Under the pieces are notes generated by a model. The model ran no database searches. It saw nothing but the letters and a program-made list of their open reading frames with translations, and was not told the origin of the DNA. From NCBI RefSeq assembly GCF_017743995.1, contig NZ_JAGHRB010000009.1:1-64000 (forward strand): DNA of 64,000 bases, in the 5' to 3' direction. Of this stretch, positions 57,507 to 64,000 are shown piece by piece. Positions within the stretch are counted from its first letter, which is position 1, and the number at the start of each line of letters is the position of its first letter. Position numbers and translations under genes: made by a program. Source of the stretch: Ruegeria sp. R13_0. Its GTDB lineage: Bacteria > Pseudomonadota > Alphaproteobacteria > Rhodobacterales > Rhodobacteraceae.

Positions 57507-57574
57507 TTTACAGTGCCCTGAGGGCATTTCCGGGTTTGCATCCCGAAATCTCCTCACCTATATAAGTTCTGTCC

Positions 57575-57878
57575 TTCGGGACTATGGACATAAACGCGCT
57601 CGTAATAAGCGGATCGGACCCGGGGGCGGTACCCGGCGGCTCCACCAACCATCCTTCGTTTGAGGATTTTGGGGCCGAAATAGGATCGACGAACGTCTAA
57701 AGGGGTTAGCTTTGTCTCGGCTGTCTGCCACCGTTATCGGCGAAACTAGTACAATTGCAAACGACAATCGTGCTCCGGTTGCAGTTGCTGCGTAAGCAGT
57801 AACAAGACCGAAACTTAAGCCCTTGCGCCTAGCCGCGTAAGGCGGGGTTCGCAGGTACCTGGCAACAGAAACCTGCAT
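57575..57878 (+). ncRNA. ssrA: tmRNA, circularly permuted two-piece form
   Basis: The acceptor piece comes first: T stem CCGGG/CCCGG, GGCTCC and CCA ending at 57647. A short spacer with hairpin ATCCT/AGGAT is probably removed in processing. The coding piece starts at 57671 (GGGGCCGAAATAGGATCGACG), its GGGGCC pairing with GGCTCC. The resume codon GCA at 57757 opens the tag ANDNRAPVAVAA, with TAA at 57793-57795. This order is the hallmark of alphaproteobacterial tmRNA. Outer ends are approximate. The tag ends Ala-Ala for ClpXP, and the SspB adaptor gene lies 2 kb away. Confidence 0.93.
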
Positions 57879-57980
57879 TCTTTCACGCCTTTTGTCTGCG
57901 TTTATTTTTATTTCGGCTCAGATTCAGAGTTTATTCATCCCTTTTGTCCAAAGTCATCTCAGACAGACAGGAGGGCCGGG

Positions 57981-58412
57981 ATGACCCACTCAGATATCTT
58001 GAAAGCTTGGTATTCGGAAGTTTGGGAACAAGGGAATACCGATGCGATTGATCAATATTTTGCACCAGAAACCATGGCCGAGGGGCTGATCCCTGAAATG
58101 CAGGTTGGGGCCGATGATTTTCGCGATCTGGTGATGGCCTTCCGGCATATTCTGGGTGACATCTCGGTCGAGCTGCCAAAGATCATCGAAAGCGGGGACT
58201 GGGTGTCCGGCATTCTGCACGTCAAAACTTTCCGCGCCGACAATGGCGCACCGCTTGAGGTGACAGGTCAGGTCATGGCTCGCTTCAAAGGCGACAAGAT
58301 GGTCGAAGCATACAACCAGTTCGATTTCATATCGTTTTTTGAACAGCTTGGGCAATTTCCGCAGGATACCCTGCCCGTCTGCATGACCGGTCAGCGACTG
58401 GATTGGAGCTGA
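57981..58412 (+). CDS. SnoaL-like/ester cyclase NTF2-fold protein
   Basis: 143 residues with ACAGGAGGG before the ATG. An N-terminal helix (HSDILKAWYSEVWEQGNTDAIDQYFAPE) then curved sheet strands (FRHILGDISVELPKIIESGDWVSGILHVKTF) and EAYNQFDFISFFEQLGQFP at the end: a SnoaL-like polyketide-cyclase/ester-cyclase domain. The final Cys and basic tail are variable. The substrate is unknown. It is unrelated in detail to the SnoaL-like protein at 20148. Confidence 0.8.
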   Translation: MTHSDILKAWYSEVWEQGNTDAIDQYFAPETMAEGLIPEMQVGADDFRDLVMAFRHILGDISVELPKIIESGDWVSGILHVKTFRADNGAPLEVTGQVMARFKGDKMVEAYNQFDFISFFEQLGQFPQDTLPVCMTGQRLDWS

Positions 58413-58573
58413 ACACCCAAGCCGCCTTGACCCCCAAGTTTCCAACGCGATAGCTAAGGCCATATGTGCTGCGCGCATTCCGAGCGCGGCCGCTATTGCA
58501 GGGAAACGGGTCATGCTTCGTGATCGAAAAATCCAGCCATCCGAGCGCATTTTGACCGTCGGGCAGACGTGAC

Positions 58574-59827
58574 ATGACGCCTTCGATGCACGAGCTTGTT
58601 CTGGTCTTCGGCAGAATTGGTCTTTTGTCCTTCGGCGGCCCTGCGGCACAGATATCCTTGATGCATCAGGAGTTGGTAGACCGTCGCGCCTGGTTGTCTG
58701 AGGAAACCTATTTGCGCGCCCTGTCCCTATGCATGTTGCTGCCGGGGCCAGAGGCAATGCAGTTGGCCACCTATGCGGGCTGGCGTCTTCGGGGCGTGAC
58801 CGGAGGGTTGATTGCTGGCACCCTGTTTGTCCTGCCGGGGGCCATGGTGATTGCCGCGCTGGTTCTGCTCTATGCTCGCTTCGGCACCCTGCCCCTTGTG
58901 CAAGCCGGTTTTCTGGGAATCAAGGCCACGGTCATCGTGATCGTTCTGCAAGCGCTCCTGAAGCTTTCACGAAAAGCATTGACCGACACGGAACACCGCC
59001 TCATCGCGGGGATCGGATTCCTGGGTATCTTCCTGTTCAACCTGCCCTTCCCACTGATCATTCTGGCCGCTGCACTCTGGGGCTATGCGTCGTTCAAGGG
59101 ACCCGTTGCGCAGCAAGACACCTCCCCACGCGCAAGTTTTTCCGGCACCCTACGCACGGTTGCCATTTGGGTGCCGCTCTGGCTCGGCCCATTGGTCCTC
59201 CTGTCCCTGTCCGGTCATCAATTGCTCAGCGACTTGGGATGGTTCTTCGCCCGTCTGGCCGTGGTGACCTTTGGCGGAGCCTACGCGGTTCTGGCCTACA
59301 TGACCCAGACCGTCGTCGATCAATACCAATGGATCAGTACCGGTCAGATGATTGACGCGCTGGGCCTTGCGGAAACCACCCCCGGCCCGTTGATTCTGGT
59401 CACGCAATTCGTCGCGATGCTGACCGGACAAATCAACGGAGGGGTCTCGCTGGCCTTCGCCGCAGGTGCGGTTGCGCTATGGGCGACGTTCGTTCCGTGT
59501 TTCCTTTGGATCTTTCTGGCCGCTCCGTACTTGGACAAACTGGCGACCCGCCCTCGGCTCTCTGCCGGTTTGCATGGCATAACGGCAGCCGTCGTAGGTG
59601 TGATTCTCAACCTCTCCGTGTGGTTCGCCTTGAACGTTCTATTCGGTGCACTCACGCAATACAGTTGGGGGCCTGTCTCGATACCTCTGCCTGGGTGGGA
59701 CTCGCTAAACCTCACTGCGGTTGCGCTTACTATCGCCGCTGGGGTATTGATTTTTCGGGCAAAATTAGGGATGGCAACGGTTCTGGCACTGATGTCCGTC
59801 ACTGGCATCGCTATCCAGCTATTATGA
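58574..59827 (+). CDS. chrA: Chromate transporter ChrA
   Basis: 417 residues in two homologous halves of about 200. The first has FGRIGLLSFGGPAAQISLMHQELVDRRAWLSEETYLRALSLCMLLPGPEAMQLATYAGW; the second has RLAVVTFGGAYAVLAYMTQTVVDQYQWISTGQMIDALGLAETTPGPL. Both match the CHR signature FGGP...PGP. ChrA exports chromate and lowers sulfate-analogue toxicity. It is a single gene followed by sspB. Sulfate-related transport is another possible activity. Confidence 0.92.
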   Translation: MTPSMHELVLVFGRIGLLSFGGPAAQISLMHQELVDRRAWLSEETYLRALSLCMLLPGPEAMQLATYAGWRLRGVTGGLIAGTLFVLPGAMVIAALVLLYARFGTLPLVQAGFLGIKATVIVIVLQALLKLSRKALTDTEHRLIAGIGFLGIFLFNLPFPLIILAAALWGYASFKGPVAQQDTSPRASFSGTLRTVAIWVPLWLGPLVLLSLSGHQLLSDLGWFFARLAVVTFGGAYAVLAYMTQTVVDQYQWISTGQMIDALGLAETTPGPLILVTQFVAMLTGQINGGVSLAFAAGAVALWATFVPCFLWIFLAAPYLDKLATRPRLSAGLHGITAAVVGVILNLSVWFALNVLFGALTQYSWGPVSIPLPGWDSLNLTAVALTIAAGVLIFRAKLGMATVLALMSVTGIAIQLL

Positions 59828-59903
59828 TCAATCCGGCGATACCCGCCCTTTCGTTTCCAGCTAAAACGCCTATGCTGGATGCAACCACTTTCGAGGATGA
59901 CAC

Positions 59904-60362
59904 ATGTCGCAAGACATCGACTATGGAAACCTGATGCACACAGCCATGCGCGGGCTGATCAAAACCGTTCTGACCGGTGTCTCTGAAACCGGGCTACCAG
60001 GCGCGCACCATTTCTTCATCACGTTCGATACAAGAGAAGACGGCGTCGACATCGCAGACTGGCTGCGTGACCGCTATCCCGAAGAGATGACGATTGTGAT
60101 GCAGCACTGGTTCGAAAACCTCGAGGTCGGCGAAAACGGCTTTGCGATTACGTTGAACTTCGGCGACGCGCCGGAACCGCTCTACATCCCTTACACGGCC
60201 ATCAAAACCTTCGTAGATCCGTCTGTCGAATTCGGCCTGCGCTTTGAAGGACCCGAGGATGACGACGCGGAAGAGGAATTCGTAGAAGAGACAATTGAGG
60301 TCGAAGAACCCGAGGTTCATCACGACGCGGACGTCGTCTCATTGGATAGCTTCCGCAAGTAA
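59904..60362 (+). CDS. sspB: SspB-alpha adaptor for ClpXP
   Basis: 152 residues. The compact SspB fold (DYGNLMHTAMRGLIKTVL...GAHHFFITFDTRE, LRDRYPEEMTIVMQHWFENLEVGENGFAITLNFGDAPEPLYIPYTAIKTFVDPS) is followed by an acidic linker (~120-140) and a C-terminal VVSLDSFRK, the ClpX-binding tail. It delivers ssrA-tagged proteins to ClpXP. It lies about 2 kb from ssrA, whose tag ends VAVAA. Confidence 0.93.
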   Translation: MSQDIDYGNLMHTAMRGLIKTVLTGVSETGLPGAHHFFITFDTREDGVDIADWLRDRYPEEMTIVMQHWFENLEVGENGFAITLNFGDAPEPLYIPYTAIKTFVDPSVEFGLRFEGPEDDDAEEEFVEETIEVEEPEVHHDADVVSLDSFRK

Positions 60363-60371
60363 CCCATCAAG

Positions 60372-60402
60372 CCCCGCGCCCGTCGCGGGGTTTATTGTTT
60401 TT
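60372..60402 (+). terminator. Terminator after sspB
   Basis: CCCCGCG (60372-60378) pairs with CGCGGGG (60384-60390) around CCCGT, followed by TTTATTGTTTTT. It starts 9 bases after the sspB stop and overlaps the 3' end of the next, convergent gene. Confidence 0.8.
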
Positions 60403-60943
60403 GTAAAAAGGTCTCGACCGCGCGGGATTTGTTTCCGTTGATGAAGCGTGAGAAAGACAGGTTCAGACCGCCCTCGGCCAATGTACGGTCATATTGCTGC
60501 AACTCGTAGCCGCCCTGCGCATCAATAAATAGGGAAAATACGGTCATCGTGTCCCCCTCAATCCGGCCCCAGACAAAAGGTTCGCCTTTCATTGGGTCCA
60601 GGGGCACCTCATGGCCGAACACATTCCGTTGCATGGCAGCAGAAAACACATCGGGCCGGTCCGAGGGCACAAAGTCGACCGAGAATTTCTGTTGCTTAAC
60701 CCGCCCGTCCAGCTTGTAGGTCGTTGTGGTCCAGCTGACATTGAACCCGTGGCGGGTCTCATGGATCGAAACGCTCATATCCCGAGGCGTTGCAGTTCCA
60801 TCTACGTCGACAACATTGGCGGATCCGGTGTAGTCCCCGACGAAAGGCGTGATACTGGATGCGTTTGCCAGCGTGCCCAGCAGGACCAGCCCCATGGCCA
60901 ACAGCATGGTTTTCAACGGGATCATCCGAGCTGAGATTGGCAT
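60392..60943 (-). CDS. Secreted protein of unknown function
   Basis: 183 residues from the ATG at 60943 (GGAGGATGAA upstream). Residues ~8-28 are a signal peptide (MIPLKTMLLAMGLVLLGTLANA). The mature part is beta-rich: FVGDYTGSANVVDVDGTATPRDMSVSIHETRHGFNVSWTTTTYK, GEPFVWGRIEGDTMTVFSLFIDAQGGYELQQYDRTLAEGGLNLSF. It resembles a lipocalin-like small barrel. No recognised family. It is convergent with sspB. Confidence 0.78.
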   Translation of the reverse strand: MPISARMIPLKTMLLAMGLVLLGTLANASSITPFVGDYTGSANVVDVDGTATPRDMSVSIHETRHGFNVSWTTTTYKLDGRVKQQKFSVDFVPSDRPDVFSAAMQRNVFGHEVPLDPMKGEPFVWGRIEGDTMTVFSLFIDAQGGYELQQYDRTLAEGGLNLSFSRFINGNKSRAVETFLQKQ

Positions 60944-61148
60944 TTCATCCTCCACGATGGCCACACATTTATTGTAGCTCAGCGGCAGGCGCGCACAATG
61001 GGGCTCGTGCGCGCGATTGGAACAATTTCACCCGCCTTGCGCCTATACCTTGGGTTTTGTTGAGTTTAAGCTGCGCTCAACTGGCCAATTGCGTTGCGGC
61101 GCTGCCTTGGCTAAACGGCATACAACTGCATACCAGACGGAGTACCCG

Positions 61149-62543
61149 ATGTCTCAGACCCGCACCGAATCCGACAGCTTTGGCCCGCTCGAGGTTCCCG
61201 CTGACAAGTACTGGGGGGCGCAAACACAGCGCTCGATCATGAACTTCCCCATCGGCTGGGAGAAGCAGCCCGTGGCCATCGTGCGTGCGCTGGGCGTGAT
61301 CAAAAAAGCCTGCGCGATGGAGAACAAAGCGACCGGCAAGCTGGACGCAAAGATCGCCGACGCGATCATTCAGGCCGCCGGTGAGGTGATCGAGGGCAAG
61401 TTTGACGACAACTTCCCTCTGGTCGTGTGGCAGACTGGCTCGGGCACGCAGTCCAACATGAACTCGAACGAGGTCATCGCCAACCGCGCGATCGAGATTC
61501 TGGGCGGCGTCATCGGCTCGAAAGACCCGGTTCACCCCAATGATCACTGCAATATGGGCCAGTCGTCGAACGACACATTCCCCACCGCCATGCATATCGC
61601 TACCGCGATGAGCGTGCGCGATGTGCTGCTGCCGGGCCTTGAGAAACTGGCATCGGGACTGGAGCAGAAAGCCGAAGAATTCAAAGACATCATCAAGATC
61701 GGCCGGACACATACGCAGGACGCGACACCTCTGACCCTGGGTCAGGAATTCGGTGGCTATGCCCATCAGATTCGTCAGGGCATCGCCCGCGTTCAAGCCG
61801 CCCTGCCCGGTATTTACGAACTGGCCCAAGGCGGAACGGCCGTCGGCACCGGCCTGAACACGCAGAACGGCTGGGGCGAAGCGGTCGCAGGCCACATGGC
61901 CGAGATCACCGGCCTGCCCTTCGTGACCGCGCCCAACAAGTTCGAAGCGCTGGCCGCCCATGACGCCATGGTCTTCATGTCGGGCGCGTTGGCGACGATT
62001 GCGGGCAGCTGCTACAAGATCGCCAATGACATTCGCTTCCTCGGCTCTGGCCCGCGCTCGGGTCTGGGTGAGCTGATTCTGCCGGAAAATGAGCCCGGCT
62101 CGTCGATCATGCCCGGCAAGGTGAACCCGACACAGGCCGAGGCGCTGACCCAAGTCGCGGCACATGTGATGGGCAACAACGCCGCGATGACCTTCGCCGG
62201 CTCGCAAGGGCATTTTGAGCTGAACGTCTACAATCCGATGATGTCCTACAACCTGTTACAGTCGATCCAACTGCTTGGCGATGCCACCGACAGCTTTACC
62301 GAGCGGATGCTGCAGGGCATCAAGGCCAATGAGCCGCGTATCGACAAGCTGATGAAGGAATCGCTGATGCTGGTGACCGCTCTGGCCCCGACCATCGGAT
62401 ATGACAACGCCACCACGGTTGCCAAAACGGCGCATAAAAACGGAACGACCCTCAAGGAAGAGGCCATTGCACTGGGCTTTGTCGATGAGGAAACCTTTGA
62501 CGCCGTTGTGCGCCCCGAACAAATGATCGGTCCGAAAGACTGA
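61149..62543 (+). CDS. fumC: Fumarate hydratase class II
   Basis: 464 residues from the ATG at 61149 (CGGAGTAC upstream); the open frame extends 44 codons further without support. [54 protein letters not shown] and the signature [19 protein letters not shown] are complete. It interconverts fumarate and malate in the TCA cycle. Its stop overlaps the DUF4169 gene start (TGATG). Confidence 0.98.
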   Translation: MSQTRTESDSFGPLEVPADKYWGAQTQRSIMNFPIGWEKQPVAIVRALGVIKKACAMENKATGKLDAKIADAIIQAAGEVIEGKFDDNFPLVVWQTGSGTQSNMNSNEVIANRAIEILGGVIGSKDPVHPNDHCNMGQSSNDTFPTAMHIATAMSVRDVLLPGLEKLASGLEQKAEEFKDIIKIGRTHTQDATPLTLGQEFGGYAHQIRQGIARVQAALPGIYELAQGGTAVGTGLNTQNGWGEAVAGHMAEITGLPFVTAPNKFEALAAHDAMVFMSGALATIAGSCYKIANDIRFLGSGPRSGLGELILPENEPGSSIMPGKVNPTQAEALTQVAAHVMGNNAAMTFAGSQGHFELNVYNPMMSYNLLQSIQLLGDATDSFTERMLQGIKANEPRIDKLMKESLMLVTALAPTIGYDNATTVAKTAHKNGTTLKEEAIALGFVDEETFDAVVRPEQMIGPKD

Positions 62544-62719
62544 TGGGTAAGCCGGTCAATCTGAACCGGTATCGGAAAGAGAAAGCGCGGGCCGAGAAAA
62601 AGGCCCGCGCGGATCAAAATGCGGTCGCCTTCGGGCGCAGTAAGGCCGAAAAACAGGTCGTGAAGCTGCAAAAGGACAAGCAGACCCGCGATCTGGACAA
62701 TCACGAGTTGGATGAATGA
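62543..62719 (+). CDS. DUF4169 small basic protein
   Basis: 58 residues, ATG 62543 sharing its A with the fumC stop (TGATG). It starts [20 protein letters not shown] and is highly charged (VAFGRSKAEKQVVKLQKDKQ), ending NHELDE. This is the DUF4169 pattern seen after fumC in Rhodobacteraceae. It probably binds nucleic acid or another acidic partner. It overlaps the next gene by ATGA, so fumC, this gene and the following one form an operon. Confidence 0.85.
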   Translation: MGKPVNLNRYRKEKARAEKKARADQNAVAFGRSKAEKQVVKLQKDKQTRDLDNHELDE

Positions 62720-62937
62720 GCGGCCCTCCGGTCAAACGCTCTCTGACCCTCAAGGGGCACCGGACGTCAGTCTCTCTTGAGGATGAATTCTGGCGTGCGT
62801 TCCGCGATATCGCCGAAGAAAAACAACAACCCATCAACGCTTTGGCGGCAGATATTGATGTTGCACGTGACCCTGAAACAGGGTTGGCATCGGCCATTCG
62901 GGTTTTCATTCTGAACTGGTACCGCGACAAGCTTTGA
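62716..62937 (+). CDS. Ribbon-helix-helix domain protein
   Basis: 73 residues. RSLTLKGHRTSVSLEDEFWRAFRDIAEEKQQPINALAADIDVARDP carries the ribbon strand and two helices of the RHH_4 family. The rest is SAIRVFILNWYRDKL. It is a DNA-binding fold, possibly regulatory. It overlaps the DUF4169 stop by four bases. No partner toxin was seen, so a solitary regulator is more likely than an antitoxin. Confidence 0.85.
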   Translation: MSGPPVKRSLTLKGHRTSVSLEDEFWRAFRDIAEEKQQPINALAADIDVARDPETGLASAIRVFILNWYRDKL

Positions 62938-62995
62938 CGCTTGTCAGAGCCTCAGCTTTGAGTGTAGCCTGAGTGAGAACAAAATAGGTACACTC

Positions 62996-63598
62996 ATGAG
63001 CAAAACAGTTTTGGGTCCAGATGGCCGCGCCCGGTGCGCATGGTGTCAATCGGCGCCTGAGTTTTTCGACTATCACGACATGGAATGGGGTTACCCGGTG
63101 TCCGATGATCAGCGATTGTTCGAAAAACTGTGTCTTGAGAGTTTTCAGTCCGGCCTCAGCTGGCGCACGATCCTGAACAAGCGCGAGAATTTTCGCCGGG
63201 CCTTTTGCGACTTTGATTTCAACAAGATGGCCGAGTTTTCGGAGGCAGATATCGAACGTCTTTTGCAAGATGCAGCTATTATCCGCCATCGCGGCAAGAT
63301 CGAAGCCGTGATCAACAACGCCCGCCGCGCGCAGGAGTTGGTGGCGCAGGAAGGTTCCCTCGCGGCGTATGTCTGGCGGTATGAACCGACCTCTCCGCCA
63401 GAGCCACAGACTGCCAGCACCTCAGCCGAGTCGGTGGGGATGTCGAAAGACCTGAAAAAGAGGGGCTGGAAATTTGTCGGCCCCACCACCGTTTTTGCCT
63501 TCATGCAGGCGATGGGGCTGATCAATGATCACGCGATAGGCTGCGTCAGCCGGGAAAAAGCGGCACAGATGCGCCGCGATTTCGTCAAACCGGTTTAG
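62996..63598 (+). CDS. tag: DNA-3-methyladenine glycosylase I
   Basis: 200 residues. RCAWCQSAPEFFDYHDMEWGYPVSDDQRLFEKLCLESFQSGLSW is the Tag signature, with the zinc Cys in RCAWC, the His of YHDMEWG and the C-terminal NDHAIGCVSR completing the zinc site. It removes 3-methyladenine from alkylated DNA. It stands alone, and its stop is 4 bases from the convergent aldolase stop. Confidence 0.96.
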   Translation: MSKTVLGPDGRARCAWCQSAPEFFDYHDMEWGYPVSDDQRLFEKLCLESFQSGLSWRTILNKRENFRRAFCDFDFNKMAEFSEADIERLLQDAAIIRHRGKIEAVINNARRAQELVAQEGSLAAYVWRYEPTSPPEPQTASTSAESVGMSKDLKKRGWKFVGPTTVFAFMQAMGLINDHAIGCVSREKAAQMRRDFVKPV

Positions 63599-63601
63599 GG
63601 G

Positions 63602-64000
63602 TCAGGCCGACGCTTTGAAGATCTTGTCGATATTGCTGCCGAGGGCGGCGTTGAATTCCGCATCCGATTGCTGTTTCGAAAGCCCCTCGGTCAGCGCGCG
63701 TGAGAAAGATGCGATCATCTTGCCGTTCTGACCCAGCAGATCACAGGCCTGCTCGGTCGAGTAGCCACCCGACAGGGCTACGACGCGCAGAACACGCGGG
63801 TGATCGGCTAGTTCATCATAGAGGTTCGCGGTGCTTGGGATGGTCAGCTTCAGCATGACCTCCTGCCCCTCGGCCAGTTGGCCGAGGTTTTTCAGGATTT
63901 CAGCTTTCAGGATGTCCTCGGCCTCGGCTTTGGTCTCCGAGTTGATGTTCACCTCAGGCTCGACAATCGGAACCATGCCAGCGTCGGTCACAACGCGGGC
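63602..64000 (-). CDS. Class I fructose-bisphosphate aldolase, C-terminal part
   Basis: 133 codons before the window edge cuts the gene. VPIVEPEVNINSETKAEAEDILKAEILKNLGQLAEGQEVMLKLTIPSTANLYDELADHPRVLRVVALSGGYSTEQACDLLGQNGKMIASFSRALTEGLSKQQ matches the C-terminal half of class I aldolases: EPE, a Lys-containing MLKLTIPS Schiff-base strand and SGG phosphate binding. It cleaves fructose-1,6-bisphosphate without a metal. The start lies outside the window. Confidence 0.88.
   Translation of the reverse strand, partial: ARVVTDAGMVPIVEPEVNINSETKAEAEDILKAEILKNLGQLAEGQEVMLKLTIPSTANLYDELADHPRVLRVVALSGGYSTEQACDLLGQNGKMIASFSRALTEGLSKQQSDAEFNAALGSNIDKIFKASA

Noticed and set aside
61077-62213. A 378-codon minus-strand open frame inside fumC
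   Set aside because: Antisense shadow of a fully conserved enzyme gene.
62716-62937. Ribbon-helix-helix gene as an antitoxin
   Set aside because: The neighbours are DUF4169 and tag; no toxin-like gene overlaps or follows it.

Overview
The window is a contiguous, gene-dense piece of an alphaproteobacterial chromosome, most likely a marine Rhodobacteraceae (Roseobacter group, Ruegeria-like). The evidence is a ctrA-sciP pair, a circularly permuted two-piece tmRNA with tag ANDNRAPVAVAA, an alpha-type SspB, GANTC and CtrA-type sites, the DMSP genes dmdA and acuI, and many small Rhodobacteraceae-type proteins. Most codon usage is GC-rich. No rRNA, CRISPR array or intact insertion sequence was seen.

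Layout. (1) 1-16.2 kb: the end of a MarR regulator, then a divergent catabolic locus. A seven-gene minus-strand operon holds a CUT2-type sugar ABC transporter (binding protein, two permeases, double ATPase), an SDR, a 3-hydroxyisobutyrate-dehydrogenase-like enzyme and a ThuA protein. A seven-gene plus-strand operon holds a regulator made of a DNA-binding domain fused to a solute-binding-protein domain, a second SDR, an M24 protein, E1 alpha/E1 beta/E2-like subunits of an acetoin-dehydrogenase-type complex, and an aldehyde dehydrogenase. I read the locus as uptake of a polyol- or sugar-like compound, oxidation to an acyloin, thiamine-dependent cleavage, and oxidation of the released aldehyde. 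(2) 16.5 kb: a 65-nt 3' piece of tRNA-Ser(CGA) without a 5' half. It looks like the attachment site of an integrated element whose body lies to the left, which would make the catabolic locus accessory DNA. (3) 17-29.7 kb: housekeeping and miscellaneous genes (rpsI-rplM, an AT-rich DUF3800 gene, a MocR regulator with a DUF1127 gene, trmFO, gluQRS, hisI, marC), with a candidate structured RNA before trmFO and a 40-residue membrane peptide gene.

(4) 29.8-36.6 kb: recG-ligA, ctrA-sciP and mnmA. (5) 36.6-49 kb: the minus-strand envelope cluster frr-uppS-cdsA-dxr-rseP-(small ORF)-bamA-skp-fabZ-lpxA-lpxI-lpxB, joined by stop/start overlaps and lacking lpxD. (6) 49-57.5 kb: an organosulfur region. 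dmdA and acuI (DMSP demethylation and acrylyl-CoA reduction) sit below DinB, DUF1326 and DUF2182 genes. A divergent GntR regulator precedes a SBP56/methanethiol-oxidase-type gene, a membrane protein, a TenA relative and a DUF4345 gene. The shared promoter region carries a repeated TGTCAGAC site. (7) 57.5-64 kb: ssrA, chrA, sspB, fumC, DUF4169 and ribbon-helix-helix genes, tag, and the 3' part of a class I fructose-bisphosphate aldolase gene cut by the window edge.

Starts were chosen from Shine-Dalgarno spacing and stop/start overlaps, so several differ from the longest open frame. Functions come from motif recognition by eye; no database search was run.
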